Below are positions 34,032-42,515 of a DNA stretch of 64,000 nt, in pieces (position 1 is the stretch's first letter; every line of letters starts with the position of its first letter). Below the pieces are notes generated by a model. It ran no database searches. It had not been told where the DNA came from and worked only from the letters and a program-made list of their open reading frames with translations. Position numbers and translations under genes: made by a program. This DNA is from CP2-2F sp034436355 (lineage in GTDB: Bacteria > Chloroflexota > Anaerolineae > Aggregatilineales > UBA2796): contig DAOTVQ010000048.1 of the NCBI GenBank assembly GCA_034436355.1, positions 1 through 64,000 on the forward strand, given 5' to 3'.

Positions 34032-35210
34032 TTAGTTGGTAGTGGCGCGCTTTTGCCACGTTACGCTTTGTCGGTTTCGCAGCCAGCGCCACAGACCAAC
34101 CAACGCTGCAAGGTTGGCACTGACGAAGAAATATGGCACGCTAAAGAGCTTATTGCTGCGTCCGTTCTTTTCGGCAAGGTAGCCGGCATAGGCAGCCATG
34201 TAGAAAGCATCTTGCGCGAAGAACATCAGCAGCCAATACCAAAAGCGCCCATCAAAGCTGAGGGCAGTCAGCAGCACCAGCAGGATATTGGCGATCAGTG
34301 CGCTCAGCATGAAGATCGGCGTGAGTGGGCGCAGCAGCTTGTGCGAGAACAAGCGAAAGGTCAGATCAGGTGTGGGCGCATTCAGGTAGCCCGCCGAAAA
34401 AAGCGCCTGAAAGCGTCCGGCATTAATGCGCGCACGGCGTTTGAACTCGTCGCTCATATTGGCACTGGCAATATCATAGCTGATTGCCTGTGGCTCGTAG
34501 ACGACGCGAAAGCCTTGTCGCACCACTTCCATAGCGATGCTGAATTCATCGTTAATGGTGTGCTTTCGCAGCGGGCGGTAAAGGCTGCGCCGCACAGCGA
34601 ACATATTGCCATGCACAGCAACCGTGCTGCCCGTCAGGCTTTCCCACTTCCGCAGCGCCGATTCATACCTCCAATACAAGCCCGCGGGCTTGGCAACCGC
34701 ATTGCCCGCCTCCCACACGCGCAGTGCACCAACCACCACACCCACACTGGCATCGGCAAAGTTGCGCGCCAGCAAGCGCAGCGAGTCTTTTTCATAAATG
34801 GGAGAGGCGTCGCTCAGCACAACTAACTCGCCGCTGGCAGCCTCAAAGCCGCGATTAACCCCTGCCATTTTGCCGCCACGCTCTGGTTGGCGGATCAGCG
34901 TGACGCCGCGCTCTTCAAATTCGCGCACGATGTCGGGCGTGCCATCAGTGCTGCCATCATCCACCACCAAAATTTGCAACCGATCCGCGGGATAATCAAG
35001 GCTGACCGCATTTTCTAGCTTCTCGCGGATCACATCTACTTCATTGTAGGCGGGAATGAGCAGCGTCAGGCTTGGCAGGTGCGCCGCATCCTGCTGGATG
35101 GGACGCGGTGCGAGTTTAGCGCGCAGCGCCATCAACAACGGGTAGCCAAAGTACGTCCAGAACAGTGTGAGTGCACTAAGCCAAAAGATCAGTGCTACGA
35201 ATGCGATCAT
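34032..35210 (-). CDS. Membrane glycosyltransferase, family 2
   Basis: 392 residues. A membrane helix at the N-terminus (VALIFWLSALTLFWTYFGYP) leads into a GT-A domain with LLIPAYNEVDVIREKLENAV, the nucleotide-binding VVDDGSTDGTPDIV, a DxD-like LSDASPIYEKDSL and the acceptor/base region INDEFSIAMEVVRQGF. The RxxRI element after it (FKRRARINAGRFQALF) parallels the QxxRW-type motif of processive synthases. Three further helices form the C-terminus. It adds a sugar to a lipid-linked glycan or polymer, and the sugar is unknown. It lies between the flippase and the initiating transferase genes, with 21- and 26-base gaps, so the three probably form an operon. Confidence 0.88.
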   Translation of the reverse strand: MIAFVALIFWLSALTLFWTYFGYPLLMALRAKLAPRPIQQDAAHLPSLTLLIPAYNEVDVIREKLENAVSLDYPADRLQILVVDDGSTDGTPDIVREFEERGVTLIRQPERGGKMAGVNRGFEAASGELVVLSDASPIYEKDSLRLLARNFADASVGVVVGALRVWEAGNAVAKPAGLYWRYESALRKWESLTGSTVAVHGNMFAVRRSLYRPLRKHTINDEFSIAMEVVRQGFRVVYEPQAISYDIASANMSDEFKRRARINAGRFQALFSAGYLNAPTPDLTFRLFSHKLLRPLTPIFMLSALIANILLVLLTALSFDGRFWYWLLMFFAQDAFYMAAYAGYLAEKNGRSNKLFSVPYFFVSANLAALVGLWRWLRNRQSVTWQKRATTN

Positions 35211-35236
35211 GCCCGTCCCATTTTTCGTTGATGCGC

Positions 35237-37096
35237 TTAGCGTGCGCCGCGCCGCTTCAAAACTTGCGTTACAGTGCGGATGAGGATTTTCACATCGAGC
35301 GTCAGGCTCATCTTCTCAATGTAGAGCATATCCCACTGCACCCAACTGCTGAAATCAGTATCGCCACGCCCATAGACCTGCCACAAGCCGGTAATGCCCG
35401 GCTGCACGCTCAGGCGCTCAGTTTGCAGCAAGGTATAGCTGCCCAAGTCCCAACTGGTTGGGCGCGGACCGACAAGGCTCATATCGCCCTTGATCACATT
35501 CAGGATTTGCGGCAGTTCGTCAAGGCTGGTCTTGCGCAAAATGCGCCCTAAGCGCGTCACACGCGGGTCGCGCTCCAGCTTCAGCGGCTCGGCAAGTTTG
35601 CCTTTCGCGTCCAATTTTGCCAAGCCCTTTGCTGCCAACTCTTTCAGCAGTTCTTCGGCATTTGGCACCATCGTGCGGAATTTATACATGGCAAAGCGCT
35701 TGCCGCCGCGCCCGGTGCGCTGCTGGGTGAAAAAGATCGGCGCGCCGCTATCCAAGTAGATCAGCAAACTGACAATGAGGAAGACAGGCAGCCAGCCCGG
35801 CGCCAGTAAAAAGATCACGCTCAAATCAAAAGCACGCTTAATCACTCGGTAAATTGCCCGTGCGCTGGCGCTTTGGTAGGGCAGCAGGGTCACCCAAAAA
35901 TCAGGGTCTTTGGGGCGCTTTGAGCTAATGCGGTGTTTGCCGATCTCGGGCAAGGGCAGCACTTCATACAGATTGCGGTAGGAGTCGATCAGCTTGCGGA
36001 TTGGGTTGGCATTAGGCGGCATGGGCAAGGCTGCCACACCTGCACCGCTGCTAACGCCGGCGGGCTGCGCGCCAAAGTCGCCGTTGTGGCTTGGCTTGGC
36101 GGCAGTTGGCAAGGGCATCACGGGCGTTGGTAAACCCGTTGAGTCGGCTTTGGTTGGCACAAAGCCTAGCTCGGCGATAGGCTGATCCTCGATCTCCACA
36201 TCCAGCTTAGGCAGGATGGTGGTAGCGCGCTTGATAGAGGCGATAGCATCTTCTTCCTCAGCCGTGATGATGCTGGTGTTGCGGATGGCTGCTTCTACCA
36301 AGTCGCTGTAGATCAAACCGTTATCAGGGAAGACGACCACGCCCATCGGCAGCTTGAGGTCAAGCCGTAAGGCGATCATCTTATCCAGTTCGCGGGCAGT
36401 TTTCAGCGCTTCTTCGTAGGTGGTTTCGGGCAGGCACACAAATAGGTTTTCATCTTGCCAGGTGACTACATCGGTTTGGTAGAGCGAGGCTTCCACAATC
36501 TGTGCAATGCGCGTCTGGATATAGTGTTTCTGGAAAACGCCTTCCAGAGTTACGCGTTTGCCGCTGGCAAGGCTTTCAAGGGCGGTCAGGTCAATCAGGA
36601 TGAATGCCACAGGGCGATCAAAGCGCCGTGCGCGGAACAACTCGCTGTTGATCGCTTCCTCGCCCTCGGTCATGGGCAAAATGCGAAGTTTAGCAGGGCG
36701 CAGCACGATGTTTTCCACGGCTTTTTCAAAATTAGTAACCGCCAGCGAAACTGCCCGCACCAACAGCAGCGAGATCAACAAGGCAAAAGCCTCAGCAATT
36801 AGCAAATAGGCGGCACGGGTCGGTTCTTCGGCTGCCAAGCCCTTGAACGGGACAAACGTGAGGCGCAGGAAAACATAGAGTAGCAGCGTAGCGCTATAAG
36901 TGAACTCGATGCGGATGCGTGCCAGATCAGGCATCAGCAGAATGGCTAGGGCGACAGCAGTCGAGACAACAAAGACCAGCGACGACAAGTCCAACGGAAA
37001 ATCGGGCGATCCCAACAACATATCAGGGCGGGCAAGGTTAAATAGTAGAAAGAGCCATGCTGTAAGCAGAATTAGCAGTATTCGGAATTTTGCCAT
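35237..37096 (-). CDS. Initiating sugar-phosphate transferase fused to a degenerate GGDEF-like domain
   Basis: 619 residues. The N-terminal four to five membrane helices (~5-120) are followed by a soluble domain (~135-275) that resembles GGDEF proteins: ELFRARRFDRPVAFILIDLT, then DVVTWQDENLFVCLPETTYE, where the GGDEF position reads WQDEN and should be inactive. A linker precedes the bacterial sugar transferase domain (~415-619). That domain has its helix (YRVIKRAFDLSVIFLLAPGW), GAPIFFTQQRTGRGGKRFAM, KFRTMVPNAEELL, DELPQILNVIKGDMSLVGPR and PGITGLWQVYGRGD. It transfers a sugar phosphate to undecaprenyl phosphate to begin glycan synthesis. It has AGGAGG before ATG 37096 and heads the three-gene cluster. 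Confidence 0.88.
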   Translation of the reverse strand: MAKFRILLILLTAWLFLLFNLARPDMLLGSPDFPLDLSSLVFVVSTAVALAILLMPDLARIRIEFTYSATLLLYVFLRLTFVPFKGLAAEEPTRAAYLLIAEAFALLISLLLVRAVSLAVTNFEKAVENIVLRPAKLRILPMTEGEEAINSELFRARRFDRPVAFILIDLTALESLASGKRVTLEGVFQKHYIQTRIAQIVEASLYQTDVVTWQDENLFVCLPETTYEEALKTARELDKMIALRLDLKLPMGVVVFPDNGLIYSDLVEAAIRNTSIITAEEEDAIASIKRATTILPKLDVEIEDQPIAELGFVPTKADSTGLPTPVMPLPTAAKPSHNGDFGAQPAGVSSGAGVAALPMPPNANPIRKLIDSYRNLYEVLPLPEIGKHRISSKRPKDPDFWVTLLPYQSASARAIYRVIKRAFDLSVIFLLAPGWLPVFLIVSLLIYLDSGAPIFFTQQRTGRGGKRFAMYKFRTMVPNAEELLKELAAKGLAKLDAKGKLAEPLKLERDPRVTRLGRILRKTSLDELPQILNVIKGDMSLVGPRPTSWDLGSYTLLQTERLSVQPGITGLWQVYGRGDTDFSSWVQWDMLYIEKMSLTLDVKILIRTVTQVLKRRGAR

Positions 37097-37518
37097 TGTT
37101 ATCGCCTCCTAATCTGCCGAGTGTGTTCTCAGATAATTGCTGATCTTAGCGCACGCAAATTGTATTAAACGTAATAAGATGGTTTATTGTAAAGGTTTCA
37201 GGATGGTTCGTAACGTTGCGTGCGTCATGCTTAAACGAGAGATAGTGCCGCAGTACACACTATAACACGAATCACAAGTCCTCAAAGATGCGCGCCCTAA
37301 AATTTATGAAAAATTCATAGGTTAGGCTGAATTTTTTACGTTTGGCTTGGGAGCGGGTTAAACAGGTGCTGTGCGCGTAAAGGGATGTTCACAAAATGAA
37401 CCGAATCGACTCAACAACTGGCAGGCGTCTATGCACGACGACGCAGCGGGGAAAGCGAGCGCTGGTGAACCAGCGCGCTAGAAACAGCCTCTGGCACTTT
37501 GCAGCAGGCTGACTCTTT
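37097..37518. other. Long intergenic leader of the polysaccharide cluster
   Basis: About 420 bases with no supported gene between alaS and the sugar-phosphate transferase, which read the same way. The part near 37130-37330 is A/T-rich and is likely to hold the cluster promoter. Near 37470 a GCTGGTT/AACCAGC inverted repeat is visible. I looked for c-di-GMP, c-di-AMP and T-box motifs and found none. Confidence 0.5.
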
Positions 37519-37554
37519 CAAAAAACTGCGGGGCGCGCCCTAAGCACGTCCCGC
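37519..37554 (-). terminator. Intrinsic terminator of alaS
   Basis: On the reverse strand GCGGGACG / CGCCCCGC (8 bases, one G-U pair, 11-base loop) is followed by AGTTTTTTG, 17 bases after the alaS stop codon. Confidence 0.82.
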
Positions 37555-37570
37555 TTTCCCATGAACGGTC

Positions 37571-40276
37571 CTAACTTGCGCTGCTGAGCGCTTCTAACAC
37601 CAATTTGCGCGCCGCGCCGAGCGCTTCGGAGAGTTTGCCCGCCTCCTTGCCGCCGGCTTGCGCCATGGTGGGACGCCCACCGCCGCCGCCGCCCACAATC
37701 GGCGCGATGTGCTTGATCAGGTTGCCAGCGTGAACACGCTTAGTTAGATCATCAGTCACGGCAGCGATCAACTGCGGCTTTTCATCACTACTGAGCGCCC
37801 CAAAGACCACCACGCCCGACTTCATCCGATCTCTGAACCAATCAGTCATCTCACGCAGCGTCTCCGGAGAGGCGGTGCCAACTTGCGTCACCAAAACGTT
37901 GATGCCGTTGACTTTCTCTGTCTTTGCCAGCAGCGAATCAAAGACCATCTTGGCAAGCTGTGAGCGCAGACGTACATTTTCACGACGTGCTTCTGCCAGC
38001 TCTGCCTGCAAAGCATCCACACGCAATAGCACACCTTCGGGCGTCGTGCCGAGTTTAAGCGCCGCTTGGCGCAGTGTATCAAGCTGGCGGGCAATGTGCT
38101 GCTGTGCGGCGGCGCCCGTTAGCGCCTCAATGCGGCGTGTGCCTTGCGAAACGCTACCTTCAGATGTGATGATGAACGTGCTGATGACTGCTGTAGATGG
38201 CACATGCGTGCCGCCACACAGTTCATAACTGTACTTGCCATTCATGTTGCCTTCGCCATCAATAGTCACCGTGCGGACTCGCTCGCCGTATTTCTCGCCA
38301 AAGAGCGCCATCGCGCCTTCTTTACGCGCCTGTTCTAGGCTCTTTTCCTCGATTAGGACGGGCATGTTGGCAGCAATGGCAGCGTTGATATTGCTGTTGA
38401 GCAACGCGAGTTCCTCTGTGCTAAGGGCTGCATCGTGGCTGAAATCGAACCGTAGGCGGTCGGGTGCAACGAGCGAGCCTTTCTGCTGCACATGCGTGCC
38501 AAGCACAGCCCGCAGTTGCGCGTGCAGCAGGTGCGTGGCAGTGTGATTTCGCATGATGTTCAGCCGCCGTGCTACGTCCACCTGTGCCACACCCGTATCT
38601 CCTAGAACGGGTTGCCCTTCCACCACTTCGCCAACATGCACGATCAACCCGCTGACCGGGCGGCGCACATCTTCCACATCAACTGCCCACGTTGCGCCGC
38701 GCAGCACGCCTGTGTCGCTGACCTGACCGCCTGCTTCCACGTAAAAGGGCGTTGCCTGCACCACCACTTCGACCCGATCACCAACTTCGGCGCGCTCAAC
38801 GGATTGCCCATCGCGCAGAATTGCAAGAATGCGAATATTCTTAGTCAGGTCACCATATGGATTGTAAACCACACCTTCGGGCTTCAACGCGCCGATTGCC
38901 TGCAACTCGCGCAGCAGTGCTGCGTAGACCTCAGCGCTCTCGATGCTGCCCATGGCTTGCCCTGCGCCGCTGGCTAGGCTGTGTTTCGCCTCTTCTTCGG
39001 CATAGCCCGCTTCGTCTACTTCAAAGCCCTTCTCACGGACGACATCACGGGTCACTTCAAAAGGCAGCCCAAGCGATCCCTTCAGAAAGAAGGCATTCGC
39101 ACCACTTAGTTTTGCGCCGTGTGGCAGGTTGGCAAGCATTTCATCAAGCTGCTGCAAGCCGCGCTCTAAGGTGCGCCCAAAGCGGATTTCTTCCTGCGTC
39201 AGCGCCTTGCGGATTGCCTCACGGCGTTCGACCAACTCTTGATAATGACCGCCCATCACCTCGATAACTGCTTCTGCCACCTCTGCCAGAAACGGCTCGG
39301 TGAAGCCGATGCGCCTGCCATAGCACGCTGCACGCCGAATGACCATACGACAGACCGAGCCGCGATCTTTCGGACCCGGATTCACGCCATCGGCGATCAG
39401 GAAGGCGGCGGCGCGCACATGGTCAGCAATCACGTGGTATGGCACGGGATCATTGTGATAGTCGTTGGGTGTGCTGTTGTTCAGCTTTTGCACACGCGCA
39501 ATGATCGGCGTGAATAAATCGGTGTGATAGTTGCTCTGCACGCCTTGCAGCACGCTCACAATGCGCTCTAAGCCCATGCCAGTATCCACACTAGGCGCCG
39601 GCAGCGGTTCGCGTGTGCCGTCAGGCTTCTGGTTATACTGCATAAAGACCAGATTCCAGACCTCAAAAAGGCGCCCTGTGTCTTCCTCATGTTCGCGGGC
39701 GATTGTCTCGTAATCTGTCCCGCGTTCAGGGTGCCAATCCCAGAAGATTTCGGAACATGGTCCACACGGACCGACATCTGCCATTTGCCAGAAGTTGCTT
39801 TTATCGCCCAAGCGATGGACGCGCTCAGGTGCAATGCCGATCTCTTCCGTCCAGACGCGATAGGCCTCGTCATCACTGGTGTGAATGGTGAAGAAGAGGC
39901 GCTCGGCGGGCAAGCCGTAGACTTTTGTCAGCACGTCGTAGGCAAAGCGGCACGCCTCAGACTTGAAGTAATCGCCAAAGCTAAAGTTGCCGAGCATTTC
40001 AAAAAAGGTATGGTGGCGTGGGGAGGGCCCGACGTTTTCAAGGTCGTTGTGCTTGCCGCTGACGCGCATACACTTTTGAGCAGTGGTGGCGCGTTTGTAG
40101 GGGCGTTGATCCATGCCCAGAAAAACATCTTTGAACTGCACCATACCGGCGTTGGTGAACAGCAAGGTCGGATCGTTGCCCGGCACCAGCGAAGAGGAGG
40201 CGACAGGCTGATGATAGTGTTCTTCAAAAAAATCGAGGAAGGCTTGGCGCGCTTCAAAGCTGGTCATGCGTTTCAT
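37571..40276 (-). CDS. alaS: Alanyl-tRNA synthetase
   Basis: 901 residues, full length. It charges tRNA-Ala and edits Ser/Gly mischarging. The class II core motifs lie near residues 60-100 (GKHNDLENVGPSPRHHTFFE, MLGNFSFGDYFK). The editing domain has zinc-binding HTATHLLHAQL near 580 and CGGTHVPS near 685. The C-Ala domain ends with VGGGGGGRPTMAQAGG. It starts at ATG 40276; GGAATAATTAGCCACCT upstream holds no strong Shine-Dalgarno. It is transcribed alone and ends at a terminator 17 bases after its stop. No T-box leader is visible upstream. Confidence 0.96.
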   Translation of the reverse strand: MKRMTSFEARQAFLDFFEEHYHQPVASSSLVPGNDPTLLFTNAGMVQFKDVFLGMDQRPYKRATTAQKCMRVSGKHNDLENVGPSPRHHTFFEMLGNFSFGDYFKSEACRFAYDVLTKVYGLPAERLFFTIHTSDDEAYRVWTEEIGIAPERVHRLGDKSNFWQMADVGPCGPCSEIFWDWHPERGTDYETIAREHEEDTGRLFEVWNLVFMQYNQKPDGTREPLPAPSVDTGMGLERIVSVLQGVQSNYHTDLFTPIIARVQKLNNSTPNDYHNDPVPYHVIADHVRAAAFLIADGVNPGPKDRGSVCRMVIRRAACYGRRIGFTEPFLAEVAEAVIEVMGGHYQELVERREAIRKALTQEEIRFGRTLERGLQQLDEMLANLPHGAKLSGANAFFLKGSLGLPFEVTRDVVREKGFEVDEAGYAEEEAKHSLASGAGQAMGSIESAEVYAALLRELQAIGALKPEGVVYNPYGDLTKNIRILAILRDGQSVERAEVGDRVEVVVQATPFYVEAGGQVSDTGVLRGATWAVDVEDVRRPVSGLIVHVGEVVEGQPVLGDTGVAQVDVARRLNIMRNHTATHLLHAQLRAVLGTHVQQKGSLVAPDRLRFDFSHDAALSTEELALLNSNINAAIAANMPVLIEEKSLEQARKEGAMALFGEKYGERVRTVTIDGEGNMNGKYSYELCGGTHVPSTAVISTFIITSEGSVSQGTRRIEALTGAAAQQHIARQLDTLRQAALKLGTTPEGVLLRVDALQAELAEARRENVRLRSQLAKMVFDSLLAKTEKVNGINVLVTQVGTASPETLREMTDWFRDRMKSGVVVFGALSSDEKPQLIAAVTDDLTKRVHAGNLIKHIAPIVGGGGGGRPTMAQAGGKEAGKLSEALGAARKLVLEALSSAS

Positions 40277-40539
40277 AGGTGGCTAATTATTCCTAAATCC
40301 TAGCCCGAAAGTCTTAGGTTCTATTATGCCGCCAAGCCTGCCATTTGGAAATGATCGGTTTGGCTGCTGATAGCCTATCCCAACGAGACCTTTCGCAGGG
40401 ACATTCTTTAGCGCGTTTGTGCGCACGGGCAGGTTATCCCTGCGAACGGTGTACTTTGGCACGAAGGCGAACTCCCTCAACCCGCACAGCGCTGTCGGCT
40501 TATAGCCACCTTTTTACCCCGCTCAGCAAAGGTTTGGCA
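40277..40539. other. Intergenic region upstream of alaS and the thiamine operon
   Basis: This divergent spacer of about 260 bases precedes the thiamine operon promoter. Short open frames exist but none has a credible start or composition. It should contain the alaS promoter on the reverse strand, but I could not identify a convincing -35/-10 pair. Confidence 0.45.
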
Positions 40540-40567
40540 TTGCAAATTTCGCCAAAGGCTGTTAAAC
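40540..40567 (+). promoter_or_regulatory. Possible promoter of the thiamine operon
   Basis: TTGCAA (40540-40545), 16 bases, TTAAAC (40562-40567), just before the riboswitch aptamer at 40581. CATAAT at 40572-40577 is a rival -10, but it would start transcription inside the aptamer's first stem. Confidence 0.4.
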
Positions 40568-40580
40568 TGCTCATAATGAA

Positions 40581-40679
40581 CAGCAGGGGAGCTTAGGGTA
40601 GCTAGGCTGAGAGGGCGCTCGCACACAGCGCCGACCCTTCAAACCTGATACGGGTAATACCGTCGTAGGGAGAGGCTGG
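40581..40679 (+). ncRNA. TPP riboswitch (THI element)
   Basis: The conserved TPP aptamer elements appear in order: GGGGAGC near 40587, CTGAGAGGG near 40607 (pyrimidine-binding J3/2), GACCCTTCAAACCTGATACG near 40633, and GGTAATACCGTCGTAGGGAG near 40653 (pyrophosphate-binding arm). A P1 stem CAGC/GCTG closes it, and a variable P3 arm GGCGCT...AGCGCC is present. It binds thiamine pyrophosphate and switches off the downstream thiamine genes. The downstream hairpin at 40708 is the expected expression platform. Confidence 0.95.
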
Positions 40680-40707
40680 TTGAACGCACTATAGCGTATC
40701 TAATCCC

Positions 40708-40740
40708 ACCACTTTCCCTACGCACAGAAAGTGGTTTTTT
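40708..40740 (+). terminator. Riboswitch expression-platform terminator
   Basis: A 9-base stem ACCACTTTC / GAAAGTGGT (40708-40716 and 40727-40735) is followed by TTTTT ending at 40740, one base before the thiN ATG at 40742. Its 3' arm also contains the only purine-rich stretch that could serve as ribosome-binding site for thiN, so the hairpin may control both transcription and translation. Confidence 0.85.
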
Positions 40741-40741
40741 C

Positions 40742-41401
40742 ATGCCCAATGCCTTCCTTTTCTTAAATGGCGAACTGCACGAGGGCAGCGCTGTGCGTGC
40801 TGCACTAAGCCGTGCCACCGCACCAAACACCCTTATCATCGCGGCGGATGGCGGCTTACAACACGTCTATGCGCTTGGCTTGCGCCCTGATTTGGTGGTT
40901 GGTGATATGGATTCGGCTGATCCTGAACAGTTGGCGCGTGCCAAAGCCGAAGGCGCACACATCCTCACCTATCCCGCCCACAAAGACGAGACCGACCTTG
41001 AGCTGGCAGTGCTGGCTGCCCTGCAACACGGCTGCGATCAGCTTTGGTTATTTGCTGCTGTTGGCGGTCGCCTTGATCAGACGCTGAGCAACGTGCAACT
41101 GCTTGCCTTGCCGCAGCTTGAAGGCGTGCGCGCTGTGTTGGTCAGTGGCGCGCAAACCTGCTGGCTTGCCAAGCCGCCGCGCACCGAAATTCACGGGCAA
41201 ATGGGCGATACACTCTCGCTGCTGCCACTCAGCGCTGCTGCACATGGCATTCACACCGAAGGTTTGTACTATCCACTGCGCGGTGAAACATTGCATTTTG
41301 CCACCACACGCGGCATTAGCAATGTGCTTACCGCGCCACAGGCACAGGTCAGCTTCGAAGAAGGCTTACTGCTGGTCATTCATACACACGGTAAAGCATA
41401 G
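40742..41401 (+). CDS. thiN: Thiamine diphosphokinase
   Basis: 219 residues, normal for ThiN/TPK. It transfers pyrophosphate from ATP to thiamine, giving the cofactor TPP. The family motifs are present: NTLIIAADGGLQHVYALG near residues 33-50, LVVGDMDSADP near 56-66, YPAHKDETDLELAV near 80-93 and LFAAVGGRLDQTLSN near 103-117. The C-terminal part is the thiamin-binding beta domain (GDTLSLLPLS...GLYYPLRGETLHF...ISNVL). As first gene after a TPP riboswitch it is repressed when TPP is plentiful. ATG 40742 directly abuts the terminator U-run. Confidence 0.93.
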   Translation: MPNAFLFLNGELHEGSAVRAALSRATAPNTLIIAADGGLQHVYALGLRPDLVVGDMDSADPEQLARAKAEGAHILTYPAHKDETDLELAVLAALQHGCDQLWLFAAVGGRLDQTLSNVQLLALPQLEGVRAVLVSGAQTCWLAKPPRTEIHGQMGDTLSLLPLSAAAHGIHTEGLYYPLRGETLHFATTRGISNVLTAPQAQVSFEEGLLLVIHTHGKA

Positions 41402-41414
41402 AAAGGTGCTGCTC

Positions 41415-41705
41415 ATGGATTCAACCCGAACCGTCACGCTTAGCGTGCAGGTGCTGCCACTTTGCGATGATCCGTATCCTGTTGTTGATCGGGCGATTGC
41501 CGCCATTCAGGCAAGCGGCGTGCGCTATCAGGTCTGCCCGATGGAGACCGTGTTGGAAGGCACTTTGGATGCCTGCCTTGCCGCTGCCCGTGCTGCACAT
41601 GAGGCGTGTTTTGTGGACGGTGTGCGCCGTGCGGTGACTTACATCAAGATCAGCGACGGCGTAGACGGCTCGACCATTGACGAGAAAATGCTGAAATATC
41701 GCTAA
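41415..41705 (+). CDS. Thiamine-binding protein (DUF77/MTH1187-YkoF type)
   Basis: 96 residues from ATG 41415; a longer frame upstream overlaps thiN and is an artefact. GAAAGGTGCTG precedes the start. The sequence TVTLSVQVLPLCDDPYPVVD and IAAIQASGVRYQVCPMETVL, GTLDACLAAARAAHEACFVD, then VTYIKISDGV matches the small ferredoxin-like thiamine-binding family PF01910. The role may be to buffer or deliver hydroxymethylpyrimidine or thiamine in the cytosol. It lies in the riboswitch operon 13 bases after thiN, and its stop codon directly abuts the permease ATG. Confidence 0.82.
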   Translation: MDSTRTVTLSVQVLPLCDDPYPVVDRAIAAIQASGVRYQVCPMETVLEGTLDACLAAARAAHEACFVDGVRRAVTYIKISDGVDGSTIDEKMLKYR

Positions 41706-42494
41706 ATGGTGCGCCTATTGCGCCGCAGCGCGCCTTCACTCAGCCTGTTGATCGTCAGCTTTGCCATCTGGGAAATCTTGGCAAGCGCCGACAGCGCCAC
41801 ACTGCGCCTGATTCCGCCGCCAAGCACTGTGTTCGCGGCGATGGCTGCCAGCGCGGATCGCCTGCTGCGCCTGCACATTCCAACCACGCTTTACGAGGCG
41901 TTGGTTGGCACGGCAATTGCCCTGATCATCGGCGTGAGTGCGGCTGCCCTGCTGGACTTTTTACCCATACTGCGCCGCGCTGCGTATCCATTATTGGTCA
42001 TCTCGCAGACCATTCCGTTAGTCGCCATTGCGCCGCTGCTGATCTTGATCTTCGGCTTTGGCGTCGAATCCAAGATCGTGATTGTGGCGCTCTTTGGCTT
42101 CTTCCCAATCACGGTGGCAATGCTCGATGGGCTAACAGCCACGGATGCCGAGTTGGTGGCGCTGCTGCGTTCGATGGGCGCCAACCGCCTGCAAATCTGG
42201 CGAAAAGTGCGCTTGCCTTCGGCGCTGCCTTCGCTGTTCAGTGGCTTACGAATCGCAGCAACCTATGCCATCGGCGGCGCTATGATCGGTGAGTTCGTCA
42301 CGGCACAGTATGGCTTAGGGCAGTATTTGCGGCAGGCGTTCAATCAATCGCGCTTGGATCAAGGCTTTGCCGCTGTGGTGATCGCCTCTGGGCTGAGCGT
42401 GGCATTGGTTGCCGCCATCGCGCTGGCAGAGCGCCTGTTGTTACGTTGGTATTTCACGCCCGAACGCGAGTCGGGCTGGCAAATTGAGCATTAG
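41706..42494 (+). CDS. ABC transporter permease for a thiamine precursor (ThiX-like)
   Basis: 262 residues and about six membrane helices. The EAA coupling loop reads LRSMGANRLQIWRKVRLPSA near residue 155, followed by LPSLFSGLRIAATYAIGGAM, the pattern of the SsuC/TauC/ThiX permease family. It would carry hydroxymethylpyrimidine or a formylaminopyrimidine degradation product into the cell with the binding protein encoded next. Its ATG follows the previous stop codon without a gap, so translation is coupled. No ATPase gene (ThiZ) is present in the operon or the rest of the window. Confidence 0.87.
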   Translation: MVRLLRRSAPSLSLLIVSFAIWEILASADSATLRLIPPPSTVFAAMAASADRLLRLHIPTTLYEALVGTAIALIIGVSAAALLDFLPILRRAAYPLLVISQTIPLVAIAPLLILIFGFGVESKIVIVALFGFFPITVAMLDGLTATDAELVALLRSMGANRLQIWRKVRLPSALPSLFSGLRIAATYAIGGAMIGEFVTAQYGLGQYLRQAFNQSRLDQGFAAVVIASGLSVALVAAIALAERLLLRWYFTPERESGWQIEH

Positions 42495-42515
42495 GTAGTG
42501 AGGGAGAAACGACCC

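Noticed and set aside
37097..37518. c-di-GMP or c-di-AMP riboswitch before the GGDEF-like/sugar transferase gene
   Set aside because: Neither the GEMM motif nor a ydaO-type conserved core can be recognised in this leader.
40277..40539. T-box leader or other riboswitch before alaS
   Set aside because: No T-box (TGGNACCGCG) or specifier-like stem is visible on the reverse strand.
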